Assembly: GCF_003992115.1 (NCBI RefSeq)
Contig: NZ_RQUX01000018.1
Location: forward strand, 1-47,454
Direction: 5' to 3'
From: Veillonella ratti
Lineage (GTDB): Bacteria; Bacillota; Negativicutes; Veillonellales; Veillonellaceae
Length of the DNA: 47,454 nt
Shown here: piece by piece, positions 20,472-29,627 of the stretch
Numbering within the stretch: position 1 is the first letter of the stretch
Layout: each line of letters begins with the position of its first letter
Notes under the pieces: generated by a model
Told to the model about the DNA's origin: nothing
What the model saw: the letters and a program-made list of their open reading frames with translations, nothing else
Databases searched by the model: none
Program-made: the position numbers and the translations under genes

Positions 20472-22767
20472 AGGAATCAATGTATTAATTTCATTGGTAG
20501 ATAAATTTACGGCACCATTAAAAAAGCCTGTTCACGCTACACAAGAAATGCAACGGCAAGTGAAAAAAGCAAGTAATCAGTTATCTAGCTTTGGTAAAGG
20601 TGCTAATGCACGGTTTCTATCGATTACTAGCTCTATTGGTACAATGACAGCGGGGCTAACAGGGATAGGTGCTATATTATCCGTTGGCGCCTTTAAACAT
20701 TTTGCCGATGAAGCGATGGAGTTAGCTGCACATCAAGAAGAAGCAGAAGTGAAGCTTGAAACTATCTTGAAGAATGTTAAGTCTATTCAAGCCATGGGCG
20801 GTGATGCGGTAAAGCGTACTAAGGAAGAACTAGTAGAGTATGCAGGCAAGCTACAATCTATAGGTGTTATTGGTGATGAAGTAACGCTTAGTGGCATGCA
20901 ACAACTAGCTACCTTTCAACTTAATGGGGAACAAATTAAAACATTAAGTGGGGGCATGCTTGATCTATTAGTGCAACAAAAAGGATTAAACGCTACGCAG
21001 GAAGATGCTGTAGGGATTGCTAATTTAATTGGTAAAGCTATGATGGGTAATGCTGGGGCGTTATCAAGGGTAGGTATTACCCTATCTGATGCAGAAAAGC
21101 AAGCTATTAAATTTGGTGATTCCAATCAAAGGGCTGCTATTATTGCACAAATTTTACAAAATAATGTAGGGGGCGTAAATAAAGCGTTAGCAGAAACGCC
21201 AGATGGCAAAATACAGCAAGCACAAAACGCTTATGGTGATATGCTGGAAGTGATGGGTGGAAAGTTAGTAAAGATAAAAGCAGTATTAGCAGGGACTTTT
21301 TTCAAATTAATACCCGTTATTCAAGAGAAATTAGGCGCTGTATTTGATGTATTAGTATCAAAGCTAGATGTATTTGCTGTTTGGGTGGCAGAACATGGAA
21401 ATGAAATAGTTAATGGCTTATCGGTGGCATTTAATGCTATTGTTCAAGGCATTACTATTATAGGCACGGTTATTGATGTGTTTATACAACATTCAAATGT
21501 GCTAATACCGTTATTATCTGGCATCGTAGCAGGATTTGTAGCATTTAATGTTATTAGTAAAGTAGTAGCTGTGTTTACGCTATTGAAAACGGCTATGCAG
21601 GGCGCACAAATTGGCATGGCTGCTTTTAATGCAGTCATGGCGGCTAATCCAATTGTATTGATTGCCTTAGCCATAGCTGCACTTATTGCATTGATTGTAG
21701 CGTTGATTATGTATTGGGACGAAGTAAAGGCAGTAGTTATAGCCTTTGGTGAATACTGTAGTGCGGTTATTAATGATGTAATGCAGTGGTTTACAGAATT
21801 AGGTAATGCTATTGTTGACGCTATTTCAAGTGCTATTGATAGTGTGATTCAGTGGTTTGTTGAGTTAGGTAATGCTATTGTTAATGCCATAGCTAATGCA
21901 ATTAAAATGGCAGTTGATTGGTTCAACAACATGGTAAATGATGTGATTACGGCTATTAATCAGATTATAGTTGCAGTTACGGAAGCCATAAATAATGCTA
22001 TCCAAGGGGTTATAACATTAGCACAGACAATTGTTACAATTATTACTAATGTAATCATTGTATTAGTTGCAGGTTGGATTAATATGTATGCCACGATTTA
22101 TACTGTGCTAACATCTTTAGTGAGTAGTATGATGGAATGGTTTGTGCAATTAGGAGCGTCAATATTTAATACTATAATGTTTGTGGTTGATACAATTTAT
22201 AATTTTGTAGCTACAGTACATGAAGCAGGTTATAAAGCGGTTATGGGTTTTATTAATCAGTTTAGTGGTCTGCAAGATAGTATTGCACAAATATTTCAAG
22301 GGATTATTGATTTTATAACAGGCGTTTTTACTGGTAACTGGGAACAAGCTATTTCTGGACTTGTTAACATATTTACAGGTTACTTTAACGCAATTAAAAC
22401 TGTTGCAGATGGTATATTAGGTGCTATTAGTGATAAGATTGCTAGTATTGGAAATGGACTATCTGCGGTTAAATCCTTTATATTTGGTGATGAAAGTAAT
22501 AATGAACATCACAATGCAACAGGTACAGGCTACTGGCAAGGCGGTAGTACATACGTTAACGAAAATAATCGAGGGGAAGAAATTGTATTGCCAAGTGGAA
22601 CACAGATTATACCTCATGATGAAACCGTTAAGCGGGCATCTAATAGGACTGGTGACATAAAGCTTTATTTAACGGTACGAGGTAATGTTATTGGTAATGA
22701 GGAATTTATGGAACAATGTGGACGTTATATTACTGATAAGGTTAGATTAGCAATGAATAATATGTAA
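20461..22767 (+). CDS. Tail tape measure protein
   Basis: 768 residues from ATG 20461, placed at the end of the frameshift region. Begins ASRGINVLISLVDKFTAPLK. The middle has long hydrophobic segments (about 330-415) and then 22-residue amphipathic repeats with QWFxELGNAIV. The end (HHNATGTGYWQGGSTYVNEN, RGEEIVLPSGTQIIPHDETV) is a very common tape-measure C-terminus. Its length sets tail length; the right phage protein is longer (862), so the tails should differ. Confidence 0.94.
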   Translation: MASRGINVLISLVDKFTAPLKKPVHATQEMQRQVKKASNQLSSFGKGANARFLSITSSIGTMTAGLTGIGAILSVGAFKHFADEAMELAAHQEEAEVKLETILKNVKSIQAMGGDAVKRTKEELVEYAGKLQSIGVIGDEVTLSGMQQLATFQLNGEQIKTLSGGMLDLLVQQKGLNATQEDAVGIANLIGKAMMGNAGALSRVGITLSDAEKQAIKFGDSNQRAAIIAQILQNNVGGVNKALAETPDGKIQQAQNAYGDMLEVMGGKLVKIKAVLAGTFFKLIPVIQEKLGAVFDVLVSKLDVFAVWVAEHGNEIVNGLSVAFNAIVQGITIIGTVIDVFIQHSNVLIPLLSGIVAGFVAFNVISKVVAVFTLLKTAMQGAQIGMAAFNAVMAANPIVLIALAIAALIALIVALIMYWDEVKAVVIAFGEYCSAVINDVMQWFTELGNAIVDAISSAIDSVIQWFVELGNAIVNAIANAIKMAVDWFNNMVNDVITAINQIIVAVTEAINNAIQGVITLAQTIVTIITNVIIVLVAGWINMYATIYTVLTSLVSSMMEWFVQLGASIFNTIMFVVDTIYNFVATVHEAGYKAVMGFINQFSGLQDSIAQIFQGIIDFITGVFTGNWEQAISGLVNIFTGYFNAIKTVADGILGAISDKIASIGNGLSAVKSFIFGDESNNEHHNATGTGYWQGGSTYVNENNRGEEIVLPSGTQIIPHDETVKRASNRTGDIKLYLTVRGNVIGNEEFMEQCGRYITDKVRLAMNNM
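21784..21915 (+). repeat. Two 66-bp tandem repeats in the tape-measure gene
   Basis: CAGTGGTTT..GAGTTAGG/GAATTAGGTAATGCTATTGTT units start at 21784 and 21850, giving a 22-residue protein repeat (QWFxELGNAIVxAIxxAI). More diverged copies follow (VDWFNNMVNDV.., MEWFVQLGASI..). Confidence 0.75.
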
Positions 22768-22779
22768 GGGAGTGGTGTA

Positions 22780-23301
22780 ATGTCATTTTTGAATATGCTA
22801 TTGGATCAGGTAGAATACTATTTGAATAGACCATCAAAAGCTGACATAGTATTGTATGATGATCTAACCTATGAACATGTAGTTATGCCTGTGGTGCCTG
22901 CTACATTACCCGAAGTAGAATACAACATGAATAATGAAGTGTTTAATGGTGCTACAGGTGATATTTTATTAGCAGGATATATGGGATTAAGAATATATAC
23001 TCTAAGTGATATTTTGTTACCTGTAGATAAAAACTATAAATTTATTAGACCAAGGGGAAGTGATGGGGAAGAAGTAAAAGAATTTATAGAACAACGAATG
23101 AAAGAGCGAAAAGTAATGCGTATTGCTGTAACATTTAGTGATGGAAGTGAATTGATTAATATGGCGTGTTTATGTAATAAAGCTGAATTTGTGAAAGATA
23201 AAGTAGGAGATTATAAAGCGACTATTGAATTTTGTGAGTATAAGTATGTAAATCAAACTACAGATAGTACTACAGGTAGTAATAACACATTAACAGGATA
23301 A
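22780..23301 (+). CDS. Baseplate/hub-linked protein, LysM-less XkdP-like
   Basis: 173 residues between the tape measure and the gpD-like hub, the XkdP position. VEYNMNNEVFNGATGDILLAGYMGL-type sequence (read in short pieces: PEVEYNMNNEV, FIRPRGSDGEEVKEFIEQRM, KDKVGDYKATIEFCEYKYV) matches the N-terminal domain of these proteins. The LysM present in the right phage counterpart is missing; the tail ends in a short Thr/Ser/Asn-rich stretch. Confidence 0.75.
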   Translation: MSFLNMLLDQVEYYLNRPSKADIVLYDDLTYEHVVMPVVPATLPEVEYNMNNEVFNGATGDILLAGYMGLRIYTLSDILLPVDKNYKFIRPRGSDGEEVKEFIEQRMKERKVMRIAVTFSDGSELINMACLCNKAEFVKDKVGDYKATIEFCEYKYVNQTTDSTTGSNNTLTG

Positions 23302-23312
23302 GAGGTGATGGT

Positions 23313-24320
23313 ATGAAGTTAGAGTATGTAAATGTAGCTGATAATGATAACCGTGAAATCACGGCGTATACAAGTAATTACAAGCTATCGGATAATACGG
23401 ATACACTTGGCCAAGAATTTACCTTTGACTTAGTAAGCAATCCTATTGATGTTAATATGGATAATCTACAGCTTGCGATGGGTGGTAAAATTACTTTTTC
23501 TAACGATAAGGCAAATAATAATAGAACAAGTTTTAATGATTCAGGGAGTGAGCAAGAATTACAATCTATATTTACTGGCATTATTGTGGATTGCAAGAAA
23601 TCAGGTATTAACAAGTATTCATACACCGCTTTTGATTATGCTTTTTATCTAAATAAATCGGAAACATCAATACAATACAATGATATTAATGGGACTACGG
23701 CAATTAGGCAGGTTTGTGCTGTTAATAATGTACCATTAGCTAGTGTACCTATAATTAACACTAAGATTAAAAAGGTGTATGAAGGAACGCCAGTATCTGA
23801 TGTTATTAAGGATATACTCAAACAAGCCACAGAAGAAACGGGAAATAAGTATAGGATTGAAGTACGTAATAATCAGTTGTATGTAGAAGACTACAAGGAC
23901 TTAGTTCTTGATGTGGCCATTACTGGTATTGTTGGTGATTATAGCTATACTGAATCCATTCAGGATATGAAAAATCGTGTACTTATTATTTCCTCTAGTG
24001 AAAAAAATATGCAGGTGTTAGCCAATGTAGAAGATGGCGAAAGTATTAAGCGATTTGGCGTATTACAAAAGGTACAAAAAGTAGAGGACAAAGAAAAGGC
24101 AAAGGCATTGCAGGTGGCAAAAAAATATTTAGACGATCTAAATAAAATTAAGAAGTCCTTTAGTGTTAAAGTGCTTGGTGATGATAGTGTGCGCAGTGGC
24201 CGTATCTTGCAATTTAATCAACCTATTATAGGTATGGTAGGTAAATTTTTAATAAAAAACTGTAGTCATGATTATGGGCAAAATCATACAATGAATTTGG
24301 AACTCATTAAGCAAGAATGA
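23313..24320 (+). CDS. Tail hub protein (XkdQ/gpD-like)
   Basis: 335 residues. VADNDNREITAYTSNYKLSD at the N-terminus, the KKVYEGTPVSDVIKDILKQA segment, the IQDMKNRVLIISS stretch and the end KNCSHDYGQNHTMNLELIKQ are shared with phage hub proteins. It should form the ring around the tube tip. GAGGTGATGGT precedes ATG. Confidence 0.87.
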   Translation: MKLEYVNVADNDNREITAYTSNYKLSDNTDTLGQEFTFDLVSNPIDVNMDNLQLAMGGKITFSNDKANNNRTSFNDSGSEQELQSIFTGIIVDCKKSGINKYSYTAFDYAFYLNKSETSIQYNDINGTTAIRQVCAVNNVPLASVPIINTKIKKVYEGTPVSDVIKDILKQATEETGNKYRIEVRNNQLYVEDYKDLVLDVAITGIVGDYSYTESIQDMKNRVLIISSSEKNMQVLANVEDGESIKRFGVLQKVQKVEDKEKAKALQVAKKYLDDLNKIKKSFSVKVLGDDSVRSGRILQFNQPIIGMVGKFLIKNCSHDYGQNHTMNLELIKQE

Positions 24321-24330
24321 AGGTGATGTA

Positions 24331-24705
24331 ATGGAAGAATGGCATGCACAAATGGCCAACGAATTTAGGAATCGTGATAATCCTAAACCAATGGGATGTA
24401 TTTTAGGTAAAGTAGAAGCCATTGGCAGTGATTGGCTAGTTACTATACGTGATGGGAAATTTAGGATTGATAAGACTAATGGTTATATTTGTAATCAAAT
24501 CTTACGCCATGAAGCGGAATATACCTATGAGCATAGTGGTAAGACTACAGTTAATGGCTGCATGGGTGGGCCTGAAACAAATTACAAATCAAAAGGCAGT
24601 GGCAAGCTGTATATTAAACCTATATGGCGTGTAGGTGATTTGGTAAAAGTGACACCTGATGAAAGTGGCCAACATTATTTTATTGATGATATTGTTAGAC
24701 AGTAG
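24331..24705 (+). CDS. Baseplate protein (DUF2577-like)
   Basis: 124 residues. Beta-rich: GCILGKVEAIGSDWLVTI, then YKSKGSGKLYIKPIWRVGDL and VKVTPDESGQHYFIDDIVRQ. DUF2577 proteins lie at this place in XkdR-type baseplates. AAGGTGATGTA precedes ATG. Confidence 0.75.
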   Translation: MEEWHAQMANEFRNRDNPKPMGCILGKVEAIGSDWLVTIRDGKFRIDKTNGYICNQILRHEAEYTYEHSGKTTVNGCMGGPETNYKSKGSGKLYIKPIWRVGDLVKVTPDESGQHYFIDDIVRQ

Positions 24706-24714
24706 GTGAATAGG

Positions 24715-25146
24715 ATGTTTCCAACAGACTATAACTTTAATAATTCAATTGAAAGCACATCGACCAAGACTAATGCACAAAATAGCGTAGGGCGTAACAT
24801 GAGGTTTGACTTTAAATTAAAGCGATTTGTTATTGTAGATGGTGTGAACGTAGAAACGAATCAAGTGGACGCTATCAAGCAATGGATTGAATTATTTATC
24901 AGAACAGAACTAAATAAGTTTAGGATTTATAGTGATACCTTTGGCTTGAACTTAGATAAGTTAGTAGGTTATCGTTTGCCACGGTCATTTGTTGTAAGCG
25001 AAATTAAACGGCGCATTACAGATGGCATATTGAATAAAGTACCCTGTACAGAATCGGTGAGTAATTGGCGATTTGACAAGGGTACTTTTTCTTTTACTGT
25101 AAAAACAACCACAGGTGAGGAAGTGAAATATGAGTACGAATATTGA
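24715..25146 (+). CDS. Baseplate protein (DUF2634, XkdS/gpW-like)
   Basis: 143 residues from ATG 24715; GTG 24706 is a poor alternative. FDFKLKRFVIVDGVNVETNQ, DAIKQWIELFIRTELNKFRI and GLNLDKLVGYRLPRSF are the DUF2634 signature. A lysozyme-like wedge subunit of the baseplate. Overlaps baseplate J by 17 bp. Confidence 0.88.
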   Translation: MFPTDYNFNNSIESTSTKTNAQNSVGRNMRFDFKLKRFVIVDGVNVETNQVDAIKQWIELFIRTELNKFRIYSDTFGLNLDKLVGYRLPRSFVVSEIKRRITDGILNKVPCTESVSNWRFDKGTFSFTVKTTTGEEVKYEYEY

Positions 25147-26227
25147 TTTTAATAAGCCAATTACTGTTGATATGGTGCATAATGTGATGCTTGATGAAAT
25201 TAATGAAGCCTATCAAAAGACTGAAGGATTTCCGACCTATGATTTAACACGTGGCATGGCATTTGCTGCTTTATTATTGTGTTTAAAAGCACAGGATATT
25301 GAACGCAAGCAAGATGTAGATAATCTTGTAGGTGATGAGTTAACAAGAGTAGTATTTCAAAGGCGTGGCACGGAGCGTAAGAAAGCGACCCACGCTACGG
25401 GATATATTACAGTAATACAAGGCAACGGCATTATTAGCATTGGCAATATATTTGAAAGTGAAAGTGGCTTACAATTTGTAGCTACAGAAACTAAAGATGT
25501 TAGTGCTGGTAGTAGAGTAGCAATAGAATGTGTATCAACTGGCACTAAAGGCAATGTGCCTAAAGGGAGCATTACTAAAATGCCAGTTACCTTGGCAGGT
25601 ATTATTTCCATAACTAATGAAGCGGCTACTATCAACGGTGAAGATGAAGAACGTGATGATGATTTAAGGCAACGGTATTATGAGGAACTAAGAGAGCCTG
25701 CAACTAGTGGCAATACATTCCACTATAAGCAATGGGCAAAAGAAGTAGAAGGCGTTGGTGAAGCTAATGTAATTCCGCTTTGGAATGGTGATAATACCGT
25801 AAAAGTAGTGTTGATTGATAGCGACAGACAGCCAGCAAGTACTGATTTAGTTAATTTAGTACAAGCATATATAGATCCTAACTCTAGCGGTACAGGGGAA
25901 GGTAAAGCACCTGTTGGGGCTTATTGTACTGTAGTTAGCGCACAGCCTGTAAGAATTAGCGTGAATATTAATGGCGTGATTAAAAGTGAAAATACAACGG
26001 CAAGTATTATTAAAGGCAAGCTAGAAAAGAAAATTAAAGAATATTTGAAACAGATTGCGTTTAAACAAGATTATGTCAGTGTAGCACAAATAGGGGCAAT
26101 CATAATTAATACAGATGGAATTGAAGACTATGATAGTTACCGTGTTAATGGTAGCACCACTAGAATTAATTTGACTAAAGAGCAGGTTGCTATATTAGGA
26201 CAAATAGAGGTGACAGTAAATGAATAA
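25130..26227 (+). CDS. Baseplate J-like protein (XkdT)
   Basis: 365 residues. AYQKTEGFPTYDLTRGMAFA near the start, the R-RGTERKKATHATGYITV block, GEDEERDDDLRQRYYEELRE, EVEGVGEANVIPLWNGDNTV and the C-terminal DSYRVNG region are strong baseplate-J features. Makes the wedge that links the hub with the fibre network. Confidence 0.95.
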   Translation: MSTNIDFNKPITVDMVHNVMLDEINEAYQKTEGFPTYDLTRGMAFAALLLCLKAQDIERKQDVDNLVGDELTRVVFQRRGTERKKATHATGYITVIQGNGIISIGNIFESESGLQFVATETKDVSAGSRVAIECVSTGTKGNVPKGSITKMPVTLAGIISITNEAATINGEDEERDDDLRQRYYEELREPATSGNTFHYKQWAKEVEGVGEANVIPLWNGDNTVKVVLIDSDRQPASTDLVNLVQAYIDPNSSGTGEGKAPVGAYCTVVSAQPVRISVNINGVIKSENTTASIIKGKLEKKIKEYLKQIAFKQDYVSVAQIGAIIINTDGIEDYDSYRVNGSTTRINLTKEQVAILGQIEVTVNE

Positions 26228-26843
26228 TGATAGGGAAATGCTAAAAATATATGCATTGAAATCAATCAATAAGTTATACCGCAATGATCCATGGGTTAGA
26301 CAATTATATGACGCAGCAGGCGTAACAATGGAAGACGTTGACAAGAAATTGGATGAACTTTTTGACAACGTCTTTTTTGATACAGCTAGCGAAAATGGCT
26401 TGCTTAATTATGAAAAAGATTTAGACATTGGCGCAGAAGGCACTTTAGACGAACGAAGACGAAGAGTGCAAGCGAAGTGGCAACAATCAGGTAAGTTGGA
26501 CTTAGAAAAAATACGTAAAATTGTAAAAATCTATGTGCTAGATGATATTGACGTGTTATTTGAAAATGGGCGGTTGAAGTTAGTATTTAACAATTCAAGT
26601 TTTGTATATGCGTTACCAGAAATTAGGCGAGACATGGAAGTAGTTAAGCCAGCACATTTGGGCATGGAAGTAGCAGATTTACATAGTGTTGACGGTGAAT
26701 TATATGTAGGTGGGTGTGTAACAACATCTAGCATTGTAACGATTGAACCTAATGTAGGCATTAGCACAGAATTAGATGATGCGGAAATAGTGGCTGGTAT
26801 TTATATAACTAAATCAAATGTAATTCATGATATTTATTGTTAG
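26220..26843 (+). CDS. Baseplate protein (DUF2313, XkdU/gpI-like)
   Basis: 207 residues. LKSINKLYRNDPWVRQLYDA, DERRRRVQAKWQQSGKLDLE, then VKPAHLGMEVAD are typical for DUF2313. Joins baseplate J and the tail fibre. Overlaps J by 8 bp. Confidence 0.9.
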   Translation: MNNDREMLKIYALKSINKLYRNDPWVRQLYDAAGVTMEDVDKKLDELFDNVFFDTASENGLLNYEKDLDIGAEGTLDERRRRVQAKWQQSGKLDLEKIRKIVKIYVLDDIDVLFENGRLKLVFNNSSFVYALPEIRRDMEVVKPAHLGMEVADLHSVDGELYVGGCVTTSSIVTIEPNVGISTELDDAEIVAGIYITKSNVIHDIYC

Positions 26844-26861
26844 AAAAGGAGTGATTAATTA

Positions 26862-27863
26862 ATGGCTTCACAATATCCTAAAAACGTAGTAACTAAAAAA
26901 GGATTAGCATTAATCAGTGAATGTATTGCTATGAATAAAGAATTGCAATTTACAAGGGTTGTTATTGGTGATGGCGATGTTCCTAAAGGAAAAAATATAA
27001 ATGAATTGAATGATTTATTTTCACCAAAAATGGAATTACCTATTACTAAAGGCATTAACGAAGGTAATGGACAATTTTTAGTTAGGGCAACTATTTCAAA
27101 TAAAGATTTGCAAATAGGTTTTTTTCCAAAAGAAGTTGCATTATATGCACGTGCTGAAGGTGGCAGCGAAGTATTGTATTCTTATACTAATGGTGGTGAT
27201 AGGGTAGGCTTTGTGCCAGATAAATCAATACCTATTGAAAGCGAAATTTACAACATTCGTACAATTATTGGTGGCGTAGAAAATGTAACTGCAATTATCA
27301 AAGATGAAACATTTGTAACTGTGTTAGATTTGCGTGAAGCATTTGAGGAAAACTTTACAAATGATACAACAAGCATTGATGATACGGTGATTGATAAGAA
27401 TAGCACATTAGCGAGGTTAGGCGCACGTGTGGCATGGGTCAAAAAATATTTTAAAGAGAGATTTAATATTGAAATTGCTAATGTATTAAAAAGTGAAGAC
27501 TTTGATAATAATGTAATTCGGGCTATTGGCAAAAAAACCTTTAGTGGATTAGGAGTAAATGCACGGTTTAGTAATCCTAATTCATGGTTTATTTGCTTTG
27601 GCCCATTATTTTTTTGGTTAATTATCCAAGGTGGAGCTACAGGCCCCGTATCATCGTTCACTGGGCCCGTTAAGGTTAAATTTGCTATTAACTTTGCTGT
27701 ACCTTTTGGCGTTACCCTGGGGGCTAATATCGTTGTTGCTGACATGGTTGGTATTGATAAACCCATAGATAGAGATGGCTTTTGGTATAGTGCTTACTCG
27801 CCCAACGGATCACGTGATAGTGGTATCGGATCGTGGTATATCGCAATTGGACGTAGTAGTTAA
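26862..27863 (+). CDS. Tail fibre/receptor-binding protein of the left phage
   Basis: 333 residues. The N-terminal 150 residues (ISECIAMNKELQFTRVVIGD, FFPKEVALYARAEGG, IRTIIGGVENVTAIIKDETF) form the DUF3751-type attachment domain. The C-terminus has LIIQGG and ends SWYIAIGRSS. It lacks the repeat-rich shaft seen in the right fibre and is short. AAAGGAGTGATTAATTA precedes ATG. No lysis gene follows: the stop is 2 bp from the stop of the opposing fibre gene. Confidence 0.88.
   Translation: MASQYPKNVVTKKGLALISECIAMNKELQFTRVVIGDGDVPKGKNINELNDLFSPKMELPITKGINEGNGQFLVRATISNKDLQIGFFPKEVALYARAEGGSEVLYSYTNGGDRVGFVPDKSIPIESEIYNIRTIIGGVENVTAIIKDETFVTVLDLREAFEENFTNDTTSIDDTVIDKNSTLARLGARVAWVKKYFKERFNIEIANVLKSEDFDNNVIRAIGKKTFSGLGVNARFSNPNSWFICFGPLFFWLIIQGGATGPVSSFTGPVKVKFAINFAVPFGVTLGANIVVADMVGIDKPIDRDGFWYSAYSPNGSRDSGIGSWYIAIGRSS
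27618..27635 (+). repeat. 18-bp inverted repeat, left arm (in left fibre gene)
   Basis: TTAATTATCCAAGGTGGA, encoding LIIQGG. Its exact reverse complement is at 28097-28114 in the right fibre gene. The flanks are not similar. Confidence 0.95.
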
Positions 27864-27865
27864 AT

Positions 27866-28996
27866 TTAGTTACCAATCGCTAACCAACCAAAAGCGCCAA
27901 GCACATTTGATGATGTAATAGCTCTAAATTTGTCCAAATTAGATGTGGACATATCACTTGAAATAGACAGATTAGCTGTGCTAGTAACCCCACTTGTAGC
28001 ATTTGTGTCCCAAACTATGACCGCGAGTAATTTATTTGTAAAATTGATTGGATATGATTTGTCCACGTAACTCGCATTTTGTGGCATATCGGCACTTCCA
28101 CCTTGGATAATTAAGTATAGTGGATCACCCGTAACTTGCTTTATTGGTACCTTTCCCCACCATTTATTAGGGTCTCTAAAGTCGCCTTCACTTCCGCTAT
28201 AACCCGCACGATTAGCGGCTTCTACAGCCTTTTTGATTTTTTCATTATTGGTTTGTCCACTTGTTAAAAAATTATTAAGCAACGAGTAAACATACGCTGT
28301 AGTTGCAATTTTAGTTGAGTTGTCAGAATAGCTTTGTGTTATTCCTGTTGATGTTCCTTGCAGATTAACGTTGCTATTAAAATTAGTCGTACCAGTTACT
28401 GTCCCACCCGTCAATTTTAAAAACAACGCTTGTAATGCATCATGAACATTTGTACTTTCATTATGGTCCTGCATCATATTTTGATGCGCATCTAGTGCTG
28501 TATTATGCTGATTCATGACAAATGCTAGTCGTTCTTCTGTTACTGCGTTTGCAACATTAACTACAGCCGATATATTTTGTGTATCGCCGATTGATAATAC
28601 AACTTTCATTGTTTGCAGCGGTATCGCCTTTGATGCATCTGAAATATAAGAGTAATTATCGCCAGCGTTAGAATAAGCTATTAATTTCTCTATCCCACCA
28701 ACACCATTTTTGGCAAAAATCCCAACTTCTCTGTGCTGGAACCCACTAAATACGCTTTGATTATCGTACACAAATGAATACTCAACTTGACCATTACCTA
28801 AAGACTTATAAGCACTCAATGTTACTTCTAAGTCTTTTTTTACTACATCTGTTAGTGACCTAATATCACCATTAAACATTCCAGAGCCTAATTTTGCTTT
28901 AGTAACGATTAATTGGTCATTTGTTAAGCCACTAGCAGATCGTGTAATCATTTCGTATCCAGTTTTAGTAAATGTTAATCCTGGAAATTGTGCCAT
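27866..28996 (-). CDS. Tail fibre/receptor-binding protein of the right phage
   Basis: 376 residues. N-terminal DUF3751-type attachment domain (FTKTGYEMITRSASGLTNDQ, FSGFQHREVGIFAKNGVGG, TQNISAVVNVANAVTEERLA), then a shaft with GTTNFNSNVNLQGTSTG and DNSTKIATTAYVYSLLNNFL, a common fibre motif. The C-terminus has LIIQGG and ends GAFGWLAIGN, matching the left fibre end in layout. The gene converges on the left fibre with a 2-bp gap. Confidence 0.88.
   Translation of the reverse strand: MAQFPGLTFTKTGYEMITRSASGLTNDQLIVTKAKLGSGMFNGDIRSLTDVVKKDLEVTLSAYKSLGNGQVEYSFVYDNQSVFSGFQHREVGIFAKNGVGGIEKLIAYSNAGDNYSYISDASKAIPLQTMKVVLSIGDTQNISAVVNVANAVTEERLAFVMNQHNTALDAHQNMMQDHNESTNVHDALQALFLKLTGGTVTGTTNFNSNVNLQGTSTGITQSYSDNSTKIATTAYVYSLLNNFLTSGQTNNEKIKKAVEAANRAGYSGSEGDFRDPNKWWGKVPIKQVTGDPLYLIIQGGSADMPQNASYVDKSYPINFTNKLLAVIVWDTNATSGVTSTANLSISSDMSTSNLDKFRAITSSNVLGAFGWLAIGN
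28097..28114 (-). repeat. 18-bp inverted repeat, right arm (in right fibre gene)
   Basis: Reverse complement of 27618-27635. The midpoint between the two arms is 27866, at the convergent stops. Confidence 0.95.
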
Positions 28997-28997
28997 T

Positions 28998-29627
28998 CTA
29001 TGCCCCCCCTATTACCGAATTTTCTTCAAAGTAAATAGCACCTGCAATGGCAACGTGTTGCTCCATTTGCGGTGCTGTATAATCATCGGCAGTTTCTATT
29101 ACCAGTGCTTCGGAAATGGTAATTATGCCGCCTAATTTTAATTTTTGTTCTAACTGATATTCTTCATACAGTTTGTAACCTAAATGTGATGGTTTATATA
29201 CCTCAATCCATTTTTTCAGCTGATCAAGATTTATACATTTATCACGGCTAAAAAATAAATTAAAGTAATACTCTTTAGATACTTCTTCTATTCGAGCAGA
29301 TTTATCAACAATATATTTATTGGCCAAAGATTCCATAAATTCAATGGTACTTACACTATTGCTATTAATTTTTAGCAATACTGCTTCCCGCCTATCCTGG
29401 ATATTTTCAGCTACATCTTCGATGTGTAAATATTCTTCCCAATACTTTAATCCCCATGTGGCCGTTTCCGGGAACAATTGTTTTATCAACTCTATTTTAA
29501 ATTGACGTAATCTCTCATGCTCACGGCTTTTAGCATCATTAATCGCCTTAAAATGTTTATCTTTAGACAAATAATTCGGCAAATATTGGGATATGTCTAC
29601 TTTTTTTTGACGTATAAAATCAAACAA
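28998..29627 (-). CDS. Baseplate protein (DUF2313/gpI-like)
   Basis: 209 residues. ISQYLPNYLSKDKHFKAIND, IKQLFPETATWGLKYWEEYL, RREAVLLKINSNSVSTIEFM and YKPSHLGYKLYEE correspond to the left phage protein at 26220. The C-terminus carries a stretch of strands (GGIITISEALVIETADDYTA). Overlaps baseplate J by 8 bp, as in the left phage. Confidence 0.88.
   Translation of the reverse strand: MFDFIRQKKVDISQYLPNYLSKDKHFKAINDAKSREHERLRQFKIELIKQLFPETATWGLKYWEEYLHIEDVAENIQDRREAVLLKINSNSVSTIEFMESLANKYIVDKSARIEEVSKEYYFNLFFSRDKCINLDQLKKWIEVYKPSHLGYKLYEEYQLEQKLKLGGIITISEALVIETADDYTAPQMEQHVAIAGAIYFEENSVIGGA

Noticed and set aside
27248-27766. 172-codon antisense frame within the left fibre gene
   Set aside because: No ribosome binding site, no domain; the sense gene is clear.
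27600-28120. Classic invertase-driven fibre switch
   Set aside because: No recombinase gene and no gix/hix-like 26-34 bp site is visible, so only the 18-bp repeat is reported, not a proven inversion system.
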